DNA from: CAZBBB01 sp964490005
GTDB lineage: Bacteria; Planctomycetota; B15-G4
Assembly: GCA_964490005.1 (NCBI GenBank)
Contig: CAZBBB010000018.1
Coordinates: 1 to 43,099 of the forward strand
DNA length: 43,099 nt
Direction of reading: 5' to 3'
Shown: positions 1-7,560 of the stretch, one piece after another
How the letters are laid out: the number at the start of each line of letters is the position of its first letter
How positions within the stretch are numbered: the first letter of the stretch is position 1
Notes under the pieces: generated by a model
What the model was told of the DNA's origin: nothing
Database searches by the model: none
What the model saw: the letters and a program-made list of their open reading frames with translations, nothing else
Translations under genes and position numbers: made by a program

Positions 1-943
1 GCGGCGCGCTCCCCGCCAGCACGCCCGCCTGCGGCCCGCCGAGCAGCTTGTCGCCCGAGAAGCACACCAGGTCGACTCCCGCCTCCAGGCACGAGCGCGC
101 GTCGGGCTCCGTCGCGAGCGCGCCGCCGGCGGCGAAGGGCAGGCCCGATCCGATGTCCTCGAGCAGCGGCACGCCGGAGGCCCGCGCCACCGCGACGAGT
201 TGCGCGCGCTCGGGATCGTGCCGGAAGCCGACGACGCGATAGTTGCTCGTGTGCACGCGCAGCAGCAGGGCGGTGTCGGGCCCGAGCGCGTCGGCGTACT
301 CGCGGGCGTAGGAGCGGTACGTCGTGCCGACCTCGACCAGTCGGCAGCCGGAGAGGGCCATGAGTTCGGGCAGGCGGAAGCCGCCGCCGATCTCGATGAG
401 TTCGCCGCGCGAGACGATCACCTGCCGGCCGCGCGCCAGTCCGGCCAACGCGAGCAGCAGCGCGGCCGCGTTGTTGTTCACGACCAGGCCCGACGCGCCG
501 CCGACGAGCGCGCGCAGATCCTCGAGCAGGGCGTGTTCGCGATGCCGACGCTCGCCGCTCGCCGGGTCGATCTCGAGCACGGTGAAGCCGGTGGCGATCT
601 CGGCCAGCGCCCGCGCGGCGCGCTCGGCGAGCGGCGCGCGCCCGAGGCCGGTGTGCAGGAACACGCCGCTCGCGTTCACCGCGCGCGGGTAGGCCGAGGC
701 GGCGCTCGCCCGCCAGCGCTCGACGATCGACTGCGCGAGCGTCGCCGCGTCGGGCGGCGCATCCGGGCCGCGGCCGGCGAGCAGTTGCGCGCGCAGTTCG
801 TCGAGGGCCGCGCGCGCCGCGGCCCTCGCCGCGCCGCCCGGCACGCGGCCCGCCAGCGCCTGCACGACGAGGTCGACGGCCGGCAGCTCCCTCAGGCGGC
901 CAGCGACGGGCGGCCGGGCACGCGGCCGCGACGAACCGCTCAT
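1..943 (-). CDS. selA: L-seryl-tRNA(Sec) selenium transferase SelA (3' end cut off by window)
   Basis: PLP enzyme that converts seryl-tRNA(Sec) to selenocysteyl-tRNA(Sec) using selenophosphate, in the cytoplasm. About 314 residues are visible; family members run to about 460, so the C-terminal third lies outside the window. The PLP-lysine motif S-G-D-K-L-L-G-G-P-Q is present with the lysine near residue 299, close to K295 of E. coli SelA. Other family signatures are V-N-A-S-G-V-F-L-H-T-G-L-G-R-A (substrate region) and V-H-T-S-N-Y-R-V-V-G-F. The ATG at 943 is preceded by a strong GGAGGG Shine-Dalgarno about 6 nt upstream. The gene is divergent from recJ. It implies that the organism makes selenoproteins; selB and selC are not in the window. 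Confidence 0.95.
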   Translation of the reverse strand, partial: MSGSSRPRARPPVAGRLRELPAVDLVVQALAGRVPGGAARAAARAALDELRAQLLAGRGPDAPPDAATLAQSIVERWRASAASAYPRAVNASGVFLHTGLGRAPLAERAARALAEIATGFTVLEIDPASGERRHREHALLEDLRALVGGASGLVVNNNAAALLLALAGLARGRQVIVSRGELIEIGGGFRLPELMALSGCRLVEVGTTYRSYAREYADALGPDTALLLRVHTSNYRVVGFRHDPERAQLVAVARASGVPLLEDIGSGLPFAAGGALATEPDARSCLEAGVDLVCFSGDKLLGGPQAGVLAGSAP

Positions 944-1030
944 GTGCGGCCCTCCGGTCGGCGGCGCAGGGGAAAACGCGGCATCGCGTCCCTAGAATAC
1001 GACTTTTCGATTCGGCCCCGGGAGTCGTCC
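944..1030. promoter_or_regulatory. Divergent selA/recJ intergenic region with a -10-like element
   Basis: This 87-nt gap separates two divergent genes, so it should hold both promoters. TAGAAT at 993-998 reads as a -10 box for recJ and recurs, as CCTAGAAT, in the rpsJ promoter of this window. Read on the other strand the same spot gives TATTCT, a possible -10 for selA. No convincing -35 is seen for either. GGGAG at 1019-1023 serves as the recJ ribosome-binding site. Confidence 0.35.
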
Positions 1031-2803
1031 TTGTCGAGCCACGAGCTGCCTCCCGCCCGGCCGTGGCGCGCGCGCCCGACCGACACGGCGCTCGCCCGGC
1101 AGCTCTCCGCGCGGCTCGGGATCGCGCCGCTGGCCGCGGGCCTGCTCGCGCGTCGCGGCGTGCGGGACGAGGTCGGCGCGCAGGCCTTCCTCCATCCCTC
1201 GGTCGATCAGCTGCTCGACCCCTTCGGACTGGCCGGCATGGAGGCGGCGGCCGATCGCCTGGCCGCGGCCCTCGCGCGCGGCGAGACGATCATGATCTAC
1301 GGCGACTACGACGTCGACGGGCTCACGGCCACGGCGCTGCTCGTGCAGTTCCTGCGCTTCCTCGGCGTCGAGCCGCCGGTCTACGTGCCCGATCGCGCGC
1401 TCGAGGGTTATTCCTTCACGACGGGCGGCATCGCGGCGATCAAGGCCGCCGGCGCGAGCGTCGTGGTCTCGGTCGACAACGGCATCTCCAGCGTCGCGGC
1501 GGTGGCCGAACTGCAGGCCGCCGGCATCGACGTGATCATCACCGACCACCACCTGCCCGGCGCGTCGCTGCCGCCGGCGCTCGCGGTGATCAATCCGCGC
1601 CGCGCCGACTGCGGTTACGCGTTCAAGGGCCTCTCGGGCGTGGGCGTGGCCTTCAAGCTGGCCTGCGCGGTCGCCTCGCGGCTCGGGGAGGCCCGGCGGC
1701 GCTCGTCCGCGATGAGTACCTTCCTCGGCGAAGCCATGGCCTGGGTCGCGCTGGGCACGATCGCCGACATGGTGCCGCTGGTCGGCGAGAACCGCGTGCT
1801 CGTCGCGCGCGGCCTGCGCGCCATTCCGCGCTCGAACAGCCCCGGGCTCGCGGCCCTGTGCGGGGTGGCCGGCGTGCGCGCCGAGGACTTCGACGAGCAG
1901 GACGTCGGCTTCAAGCTCGCCCCGCGGCTGAACGCCGCCGGACGGCTGGGGCGGTCCGATCTCTCGCTGGCGCTGCTCGTCGCGCGCGACGAGGCCGCCG
2001 CGCGCAGCCTCGCCGGCCAGCTCGACGCGCTCAACCTCGAGCGGCAGCGCGCCGACCGCGAGATGTCGGCGGCGATCCTCGAGCAGCTCGACGCGCTGCC
2101 CGACGACGCGCCGGTCGTGCTGCACGACGAGCGCTGGATCCCCGGCCTGCTCGGGCTGGTCGCCAACCGCATCATGCAGCGCACCGGGCGACCCGCGGTG
2201 CTGATCTCGGGCAAGGGCTCCGACCCGGCCAAGGGCAGCGTGCGCTCGGTGCCGGGCTTCGACGCGCACGCCGCGCTCGAGGCCTGCGACGGTCACCTGC
2301 TCGGACACGGCGGCCACGCCGCCGCGGCGGGCTTCAGCATCGCGCACGCGGCCGTGCCGGCCTTCCGCGAGGCCTTCACCGCGCTGTGGCGCGCGCACCG
2401 CGACGCCGGCATCCGGCCGCCCGTCGAGTACGACGGCGAGCTGCCGCTGGCGGCCGTCAATCGCCGGCTCGTCGAGCAGTTGCAGGCGCTCGCGCCCTTC
2501 GGGCAGGGCAACGAGCGCGCCGTCGTCGGCACGCGGGACGTGACCGTCGCGCGCGCTCGCACGATGGGCGCCGACGGCAGCCATCTCGAACTGCACCTCG
2601 CGCAGGGGCCGGCCGTGCTGCGCGCGGTCGCGTTCGGCCGCGGCGCCCTGCTGTCCGCCCTGCCCCCCGGCCGGCGCCTCGACGTGCTGCACGCGCCGCG
2701 CCTCAACAGTTTTCGCGGGCGCGCGGACGTCGAGCTGTCGCTCGTCGAGCTGCGCGCTCACGATCCGCAACCCGCCGCATCCGCGTCCGGAGCCGTTTCT
2801 TGA
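1031..2803 (+). CDS. recJ: Single-stranded-DNA-specific exonuclease RecJ
   Basis: 5'-3' single-strand DNA exonuclease of the DHH phosphoesterase family, acting in recombination and repair. 590 aa, normal for RecJ. Visible motifs: D-Y-D-V-D-G (D92 on), the D-H-H triad at 172-174, G-T-I-A-D-M-V-P-L, R-L-N-A-A-G-R, and G-G-H-A-A-A-A-G with GGH at 427-429; a C-terminal OB-like region follows. I chose the TTG at 1031 because GGGAG lies about 7 nt upstream and the protein then starts where RecJ homologues do. The frame stays open far upstream, but that part runs through selA on the other strand and is not RecJ-like. The stop overlaps the next start (TTGA). Confidence 0.93.
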   Translation: MSSHELPPARPWRARPTDTALARQLSARLGIAPLAAGLLARRGVRDEVGAQAFLHPSVDQLLDPFGLAGMEAAADRLAAALARGETIMIYGDYDVDGLTATALLVQFLRFLGVEPPVYVPDRALEGYSFTTGGIAAIKAAGASVVVSVDNGISSVAAVAELQAAGIDVIITDHHLPGASLPPALAVINPRRADCGYAFKGLSGVGVAFKLACAVASRLGEARRRSSAMSTFLGEAMAWVALGTIADMVPLVGENRVLVARGLRAIPRSNSPGLAALCGVAGVRAEDFDEQDVGFKLAPRLNAAGRLGRSDLSLALLVARDEAAARSLAGQLDALNLERQRADREMSAAILEQLDALPDDAPVVLHDERWIPGLLGLVANRIMQRTGRPAVLISGKGSDPAKGSVRSVPGFDAHAALEACDGHLLGHGGHAAAAGFSIAHAAVPAFREAFTALWRAHRDAGIRPPVEYDGELPLAAVNRRLVEQLQALAPFGQGNERAVVGTRDVTVARARTMGADGSHLELHLAQGPAVLRAVAFGRGALLSALPPGRRLDVLHAPRLNSFRGRADVELSLVELRAHDPQPAASASGAVS

Positions 2804-3393
2804 GGAACCCCATCCGTGCCCTGTACGACTGGACGCTGGCGCTCGCCGCGCGTCCGCGCGCGAGCCTGGCGCTGTTCCTGCTCTCCTTCGCCGAGTCCTC
2901 GTGCTTTCCGGTGCCGCCCGACGTGATGCTCGTGCCGATGGGCATCGCGCGCCGCGAGCGCGCCTGGCGCTATGCGCTCATCTGCTCGGTGGCGTCGGTG
3001 CTGGGCGGCATCGCCGGCTACGCCATCGGCCACCTGTTCTGGGAGCAGCTGGGGCCCTTCTTCATCGAGCACGTGCCGGGCATCACCGAGGCCGGCTTCG
3101 AGCGCGTCAAGACCCTCTACGACCGCTGGGACTTCTGGGTCGTGTTCACCGCGGGCTTCACGCCGATCCCGTACAAGCTGATCACGGTCACGTCGGGCGT
3201 GTTCCAGATCTCGTTCCCGGTCTTCGTGATCGCCTCGGCGATCTCGCGCTCGGCGCGCTTCTTCCTGCTGGCCTGGCTGTGCCGGCGCTACGGGCAGGCC
3301 GCGCAGGTCTTCATCGACCGCAACTTCAACCTGGTCGCGACGGTCTTCATGGTGCTGCTCGTCGGCGGCTTCTGGCTGGCCGGCAAGGTCTGA
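2800..3393 (+). CDS. YqaA/DedA-family (VTT domain) inner-membrane protein
   Basis: 197-aa polytopic membrane protein of the SNARE-associated/DedA superfamily, closest by eye to the YqaA branch. Hydrophobic segments lie near residues 15-35, 50-75, 110-135, 140-160 and 175-195. The S-F-A-E-S-S-C-F-P-V-P-P-D-V segment near residue 30 and F-T-P-I-P-Y-K near residue 125 are characteristic of the family; the latter resembles the re-entrant loop motif. DedA-type proteins are linked to lipid flipping and membrane homeostasis, but no specific substrate can be assigned here. The TTG start at 2800 overlaps the recJ stop by 4 nt, implying coupled translation. The next in-frame ATG would remove the first membrane segment. 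Confidence 0.8.
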   Translation: MRNPIRALYDWTLALAARPRASLALFLLSFAESSCFPVPPDVMLVPMGIARRERAWRYALICSVASVLGGIAGYAIGHLFWEQLGPFFIEHVPGITEAGFERVKTLYDRWDFWVVFTAGFTPIPYKLITVTSGVFQISFPVFVIASAISRSARFFLLAWLCRRYGQAAQVFIDRNFNLVATVFMVLLVGGFWLAGKV

Positions 3394-3405
3394 GCGCGGC
3401 CGGAC

Positions 3406-3421
3406 GCGCCGCGCGCGGCGC
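3406..3421. terminator. GC palindrome between convergent genes
   Basis: A perfect 16-bp palindrome (GCGCCGCG/CGCGGCGC) sits in the 28-nt gap between the convergent yqaA-like gene and nrdJb. It could fold as a hairpin on either transcript. There is no T-run, so it is not a standard intrinsic terminator. Confidence 0.35.
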
Positions 3422-4396
3422 TCAGCCGCACTCGGTGAAGCCGCAGGAGTGGCACTTCACGCAGCCTTCCTCGAAGGCCATCTGGCTGCCGCAGTCGGGG
3501 CAGGCGCCCTGCACCTTGACCGGCTCGTGCAGGCGCCGGCCGTTGCCGTGGGCGCCCGTCGCGGCGTGCAGCGAGCGGCGCCGCAAGTCGAGCTGCGCGG
3601 GCAGATCGTCGTCGCGGGGCTCGGCCACGCGCGGCAGCAGCTCCGGCGTCGGCTCCTCGTCTGCCCCCGCGTCGCGCCCCGCCCCCGCTTGCAGCGCCAT
3701 GCGGCCCGAGCGCGCGACGTAGTACTTCTCGAGCGCCTTGCCGATGGCGTCGGAGCACGAGGAGATCTTGCCGTCCTCGCCCCAGGCCGGCCGGTGGCAG
3801 GAGATGCCCTTGAGCTGCTTGACGAGCGGCTCGACGGAGGCGCCGCAGCGCAGCGCGTAGCTGATGAGGCGACCGATGGCCTCGTTCTGGCTCGCCGCGC
3901 AGCCGCCGGCCTTGCCCATGTGGTTGAACAGTTCGAAGGGTTGGCCGTCGTTGGACTCGTTGATCGTGACGTACAGGTTGCCGCAGCCGGTGTTCATGCG
4001 CACCGTGTGCCCGACCGTGATCGAGGGCCGGGCGCGCGGGATGAGCGTGTCCTCCTCGGCCGCGGCCGAGGCCGCCGGCTCGGAGACGGCCACCAGCGCC
4101 GACAGCACGGCCGGACGGCGCAGGCGCGGCCCGACTTCGCTGCCGTAGTAGCGCTCGAGACCGGCCGCGAGGCGCTCGCCGATCTCGCCGGCCTCCGCGA
4201 GCAGGAACTTGAGCGTCGACTCGTGCGCCTCGGCGGCCGAGCGCAGGCTCGCGACCGCCTGCGGGTCGGCGGCCTCGACCCGCTCCCAGACGACGGCGCG
4301 CCAGCCGACCACGACCGCGGCGGCGCGCTCCTTGGCGTCGACCTCGACGCTGTCCGTCGGCACGATGCGCGTCGAAGACTCGCTGCGGCTGCTCAA
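3422..4396 (-). CDS. nrdJb: Class II ribonucleotide reductase, C-terminal subunit with TSCPD domain (NrdJb-like)
   Basis: 324 aa, the separate C-terminal part of the adenosylcobalamin-dependent reductase. Residues 1-120 form a helical connector. A TSCPD domain follows at about 125-227 (T-G-C-G-N-L-Y-V-T-I-N, G-G-C, C-H-R-P), then a low-complexity Ala/Arg/Asp-rich linker at about 228-295. The cysteine-rich tail has C299xxC302 and C312xxC315xxC318, with C323 next to last. By family precedent the tail re-reduces the active-site disulfide and/or binds zinc. The TTG start at 4396 lies just after the nrdJa stop (TGAGTTG), with GGAGG a few nt upstream, so translation is coupled. The split resembles NrdJa/NrdJb of Pseudomonas. 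Confidence 0.88.
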   Translation of the reverse strand: MSSRSESSTRIVPTDSVEVDAKERAAAVVVGWRAVVWERVEAADPQAVASLRSAAEAHESTLKFLLAEAGEIGERLAAGLERYYGSEVGPRLRRPAVLSALVAVSEPAASAAAEEDTLIPRARPSITVGHTVRMNTGCGNLYVTINESNDGQPFELFNHMGKAGGCAASQNEAIGRLISYALRCGASVEPLVKQLKGISCHRPAWGEDGKISSCSDAIGKALEKYYVARSGRMALQAGAGRDAGADEEPTPELLPRVAEPRDDDLPAQLDLRRRSLHAATGAHGNGRRLHEPVKVQGACPDCGSQMAFEEGCVKCHSCGFTECG

Positions 4397-4397
4397 C

Positions 4398-6410
4398 TCA
4401 GGCCCCCTCCAGAAGCATGTTCACGATGGCGTCCTGGCCCGCCGCCACGGCGGTCGCCGGACGTGCGGAAGCGCTCGCTCCCGCCGACGAGCCGCCATTG
4501 TCGGCCGACGCGGGCTTGCTGTCCAGCGCCATGGGTTGCTCGGCGCGGCTGCCGTCGCGGTACACGGTGATGCCCTTGCAGCCCGTCTCCCAGGCCTGGA
4601 TGTAGGCCTCCTCGACGTCCTTCAGCGTGGCCTCGGGCGAGAAGTTGATCGTCTTGGACACGGCCGCGTCGGTGTGCTTCTGCCAGACGGCCTGCATGCG
4701 CACGTGCCAGGCCGGCGTGATGTCGCGCGCCGAGCGGAAGACGTCGGCGATGCCCGGCTCGAGCCGGACGGGACAACCCTCGATCGTGCCGTGCGAGCAG
4801 GCGTGATCGACGATCTCCTCGATCTCGGCCTCGTCGTGGCCGGCCTCGCGCAGCGCCGCCAGGAAGATCGGGTTGATCTCGTACATGATCTGGGCCTTGC
4901 CGGCGCTGTCCTTCATGACCTGCCGCTTGAAGGCCAGGCTGAAGATCGGCTCGATCCCGCCCGAGCAGCCGGCGATGATCGAGATCGTGCCCGTCGGCGC
5001 GATCGTCACGCAGTGCGCGTTGCGCATCTTGCGGTTGAGGGTCTTGTCCCAGCGGCTGCCCTCCCAGTACTTGAAGGTGCCCTTCTCCTCGGCCAGGCGG
5101 GTGTCCTCGTCCCAGGCCTCCTTGCGGATGAAGGCGCCGAGTTCGTCGGCCAGGTCGATGGCCGCCTCGCTGTCGTAGGGGATGCGCAGCTTGAACAGCA
5201 GGTCGGCCCAGCCCATGACGCCGAGGCCGATCTTGCGGTTGGCGCGGCACATCGCGTCGATCTCGGGCGTGGGGTAGTTGTTGGCCTCGACCACGTCGTC
5301 GAGGAAGCGGATGCTCGTGCGCACCGTGTCGCCCAGCGCGTCCCAGTCGATCGTGCCGTGGCCGGCCTGGCCCGCCGCCGGCTCGCGGTGGAAGGCGGCC
5401 AGGTTGAGGCTGCCGAGGTTGCAGGCCTCGTAGGGCAGCAGCGGCTGCTCGCCGCACGGATTGGTGCTCGTCATCGGGCCGACGTTGGGCGTCGGGTTGT
5501 ACTCGTTGATGCGGTCGAGGAAGATCAGCCCCGGCTCGCCAGACTGCCAGGCCTTGGCGACGATCAGGTCGAAGACCTCGCCCGTCGTCCAGTACGCGCC
5601 GCGGTCGATCTGCCGCTGCCCGAAGGCGGCGAAGTCGACGCGGTTGTCGCTCTTGCGCAGATAGCCGCTCTGACCGTCGTGCGGGCTCGTCACGACGTGC
5701 AGGCCGTCACGGTCCTTGCGCGCGGCCTCCATGAAGGAGTCGGGCACCGTCACCGAGAGGTTGTAGTTCGTGACGCGCGTGAGGTCCTCCTTGATGCGGA
5801 TGAAGGCCAGCACGTCGGGGTGCGTGATGCTCATCGTCCCCATGTTCGCGCCGCGGCGGAAGGCGCCCTGCTGGATGGCGTCGGTCACGGCCGAGAGCAT
5901 CTTCAGGAAGGACAGCGGGCCCTCGGTCGTGCCGCCCGAGCTGCGCACGATCGAACCCGAGGGACGCAGCTTGGAGAGGTCGATGCCGGTGCCGCCGCCG
6001 GCGCGCTGCACCAGGGCGATCTGGCGCGCCGTCTCCATGATGTCGGCGATGGAGTCCTCGAGCGGCAGCACGAAGCAGGCCGAGAGCATGCCGAGCGGCC
6101 GGCCGGCGTTCATGAGGGTCGGCGAGTTGGGCATGAAGCGCCGCTCCCACATCATCTCGAAGAACTTGTCGTCCCAGCGGGCGGCGTCCTTCTCGGCCGA
6201 CGCGACGGCCTTCGCCACGCGCCGGAACAGCGCCACCGGCGTCTCGTCGATCGCGCCCTTGTCGTCCTTCTTCAGGTAACGGTTGCGCAGCACGCGCAAG
6301 GCGTTGTCCGACAGGTCGCCATTGACCGGATCGCGCACCGCCTTGGCGCTCTCCTGCGCCGAAAGCTGTGCCGTCGCACGACGCGAACCCGACTGCTGCT
6401 GCTTGCTCAT
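4398..6410 (-). CDS. nrdJa: Adenosylcobalamin-dependent (class II) ribonucleotide reductase, catalytic subunit (NrdJa-like)
   Basis: Reduces ribonucleotides to deoxyribonucleotides with a B12-generated thiyl radical, with or without oxygen. 670 aa. N-P-C-G-E-Q at 317-322 gives the thiyl cysteine C319 and E321. C112 (S-A-C-F-V-L-P) and C330 (Y-E-A-C-N-L-G) are the likely redox pair; the 11-residue spacing of C319 and C330 matches C322/C333 of the Thermotoga enzyme. A-P-T-G-T-I-S followed by G-G-I-E-P is the phosphate-binding region. No N-terminal ATP-cone is present, so activity regulation by dATP is not expected. Start ATG 6410 is used; an in-frame TTG at 6419 lies closer to the GGGAGGG Shine-Dalgarno and would add three residues. 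The product ends where nrdJb begins. Confidence 0.93.
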   Translation of the reverse strand: MSKQQQSGSRRATAQLSAQESAKAVRDPVNGDLSDNALRVLRNRYLKKDDKGAIDETPVALFRRVAKAVASAEKDAARWDDKFFEMMWERRFMPNSPTLMNAGRPLGMLSACFVLPLEDSIADIMETARQIALVQRAGGGTGIDLSKLRPSGSIVRSSGGTTEGPLSFLKMLSAVTDAIQQGAFRRGANMGTMSITHPDVLAFIRIKEDLTRVTNYNLSVTVPDSFMEAARKDRDGLHVVTSPHDGQSGYLRKSDNRVDFAAFGQRQIDRGAYWTTGEVFDLIVAKAWQSGEPGLIFLDRINEYNPTPNVGPMTSTNPCGEQPLLPYEACNLGSLNLAAFHREPAAGQAGHGTIDWDALGDTVRTSIRFLDDVVEANNYPTPEIDAMCRANRKIGLGVMGWADLLFKLRIPYDSEAAIDLADELGAFIRKEAWDEDTRLAEEKGTFKYWEGSRWDKTLNRKMRNAHCVTIAPTGTISIIAGCSGGIEPIFSLAFKRQVMKDSAGKAQIMYEINPIFLAALREAGHDEAEIEEIVDHACSHGTIEGCPVRLEPGIADVFRSARDITPAWHVRMQAVWQKHTDAAVSKTINFSPEATLKDVEEAYIQAWETGCKGITVYRDGSRAEQPMALDSKPASADNGGSSAGASASARPATAVAAGQDAIVNMLLEGA

Positions 6411-6484
6411 CTCGACCAAGACTCCCTCCCGCGACACGACCGCGACCGCGCGCCACGCGCGGCCGCCGCGCCTTCGATGATTAT

Positions 6485-6520
6485 GCCGCCCCACCCCATC
6501 CGTGGGGTCGCCCGGGCGGC
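6485..6520 (-). promoter_or_regulatory. Strong hairpin in the nrdJa leader
   Basis: In the nrdJa mRNA sense, GCCGCCC pairs with GGGCGGC (7 bp), and inside it ACCCCA pairs with TGGGGT (6 bp) around a CGGA loop, with a small asymmetric internal loop between. It lies about 75 nt before the start codon. It has no cobalamin-riboswitch landmarks: no GCCACTG core and no B12 box. Confidence 0.5.
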
Positions 6521-6524
6521 AACG

Positions 6525-6540
6525 GCCCTACATATTGTGG
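6525..6540 (-). promoter_or_regulatory. NrdR-box-like operator upstream of nrdJa
   Basis: CCACAATATGTAGGGC matches 12 of 16 positions of the commonly cited NrdR box consensus (acaCwAtATaTwgtgt). It is unusually AT-rich for this window and overlaps a possible -10 box. NrdR is the general repressor of ribonucleotide reductase genes and normally binds a pair of such boxes; I see only one good copy. nrdR itself is not in the window. Confidence 0.5.
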
Positions 6541-6557
6541 TCCGCGGCGAGCATCAA
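6529..6557 (-). promoter_or_regulatory. Possible nrdJa promoter
   Basis: On the minus strand TTGATG (-35, 4 of 6 matches, 6552-6557) is followed after 17 nt by TATGTA (-10, weak, 6529-6534). The -10 lies within the NrdR-box-like sequence, which would suit repression. The rest of the 259-nt gap between murB and nrdJa (6411-6669) shows no gene. Two G-C-rich repeats of GGCCTCG occur near 6620. Confidence 0.4.
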
Positions 6558-6669
6558 GCGAATTGCCGGAAAGCTTCTCGGAGCGGCCAATCCTGACCCG
6601 ATTCTCGTCTTGCCGAGGCCCCCCGTCGAGGCCTTCCGCAGCGGCGAAAAGCGCCCCCGGACGGGCCGC

Positions 6670-7560
6670 TCAGAGGCCCCAGACCTCGACCTCGAGTTGC
6701 AGATCGGCGCCGGTGCGTTCCTGCACGGTCGCGCGCACGCGCTCGACGAGCGCCAGCACGTCGCGCGCCGAGGCGCCGCCCTCGTTCACGATGAAGTTGC
6801 CGTGCTTGTCCGAGACGCGCGCCGCTCCGACCGCGAACCCCTTGCAGCCGCTCTCGTCGATCAGCCGTCCGCTCGGCGCCTGCGGCGTGTTGCGGAACAT
6901 GCAGCCCGAACTGCGCGCCGTGAGCGGCTGGCTGTCGCGCTTGGCGCGCAGGATGCCGGCCATGCGCTCCCAGATCGCCGTCGGCGCGTCGGGCCGCAGC
7001 TGCAGCACGGCGTCGAGCACGACGCGCCCCTTGAAGGGCGAGCTGCGATAGGCGAACTCCTCGGGCCGGCACGGCACGGCGAGCGCGTGCTCGCCTTCGA
7101 TCACCGTGACTTCGGTCAGCAGCTCGCCGATCGCGCCGTGGCGCGAGCCGGCGTTGCCGGCCACCGCGCCGCCCAGCGTGCCGGGGATGCCGATGAGCAT
7201 CTCGGCGCCGGCCAGACCCTGTCGCTGGCAGGTCGAAACGAGGCGCGCGAGCGAGGCGCCGGCTTCGACGCGCAGCGCGTGGGGCCGCTCTCCGTGATGC
7301 CAGATGCCCGTCATCAGCGTCGTGGAGATCACGACCTCGGCCACGCCCTCGTCGGCCACGAGCAGATTGCTGCCGTGGCCGAGCATGCGGAAGGGCAGGC
7401 CGGCTCGACGCAGTTCGGTCACCGCCAGCAGCAGTTCCTCGCGGCGGCGCGGTTCGAGCAGCCAGGGCGCGGGGCCGCCGACGCCCAGCGTCGTGCGCGG
7501 CCCCAGTTCAGCCCGCGCCGTCGCCAGCAGTCGGCCCTGCAAGGCGTCCGGCAAGTCCAT
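6670..7560 (-). CDS. murB: UDP-N-acetylenolpyruvoylglucosamine reductase MurB
   Basis: FAD-dependent enzyme making UDP-MurNAc from UDP-GlcNAc-enolpyruvate with NADPH, the second committed step of peptidoglycan synthesis. 296 aa, the short (type II) form. Flavin-binding L-G-H-G-S-N-L-L near residues 60-67 and G-I-P-G-T-L-G-G-A-V-A-G-N-A-G near 124 are clear. Y-R-S-S-P-F-K, S-G-C-M-F-R-N and the terminal K-H-G-N-F-I-V-N segment are the usual active-site regions. It is the last gene of the dcw cluster and starts inside murC with an unusually long 53-nt overlap, so its translation probably depends on murC. murA is not in the window. Confidence 0.95.
   Translation of the reverse strand: MDLPDALQGRLLATARAELGPRTTLGVGGPAPWLLEPRRREELLLAVTELRRAGLPFRMLGHGSNLLVADEGVAEVVISTTLMTGIWHHGERPHALRVEAGASLARLVSTCQRQGLAGAEMLIGIPGTLGGAVAGNAGSRHGAIGELLTEVTVIEGEHALAVPCRPEEFAYRSSPFKGRVVLDAVLQLRPDAPTAIWERMAGILRAKRDSQPLTARSSGCMFRNTPQAPSGRLIDESGCKGFAVGAARVSDKHGNFIVNEGGASARDVLALVERVRATVQERTGADLQLEVEVWGL

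Noticed and set aside
992..2770. A 592-codon open frame on the minus strand opposite recJ
   Set aside because: Shadow of recJ; composition is repetitive and the RecJ motifs on the plus strand are unambiguous.
1063..3393. One long plus-strand open frame covering recJ out of frame and then the YqaA-like gene, suggesting a fusion
   Set aside because: The first part is RecJ read in the wrong frame (Arg-rich, no motifs); the YqaA-like protein begins at the TTG overlapping the recJ stop.
6411..6669. Cobalamin riboswitch upstream of the B12-dependent reductase
   Set aside because: No GCCACTG core or B12-box-like sequence was found in the leader; only a simple nested hairpin is present.
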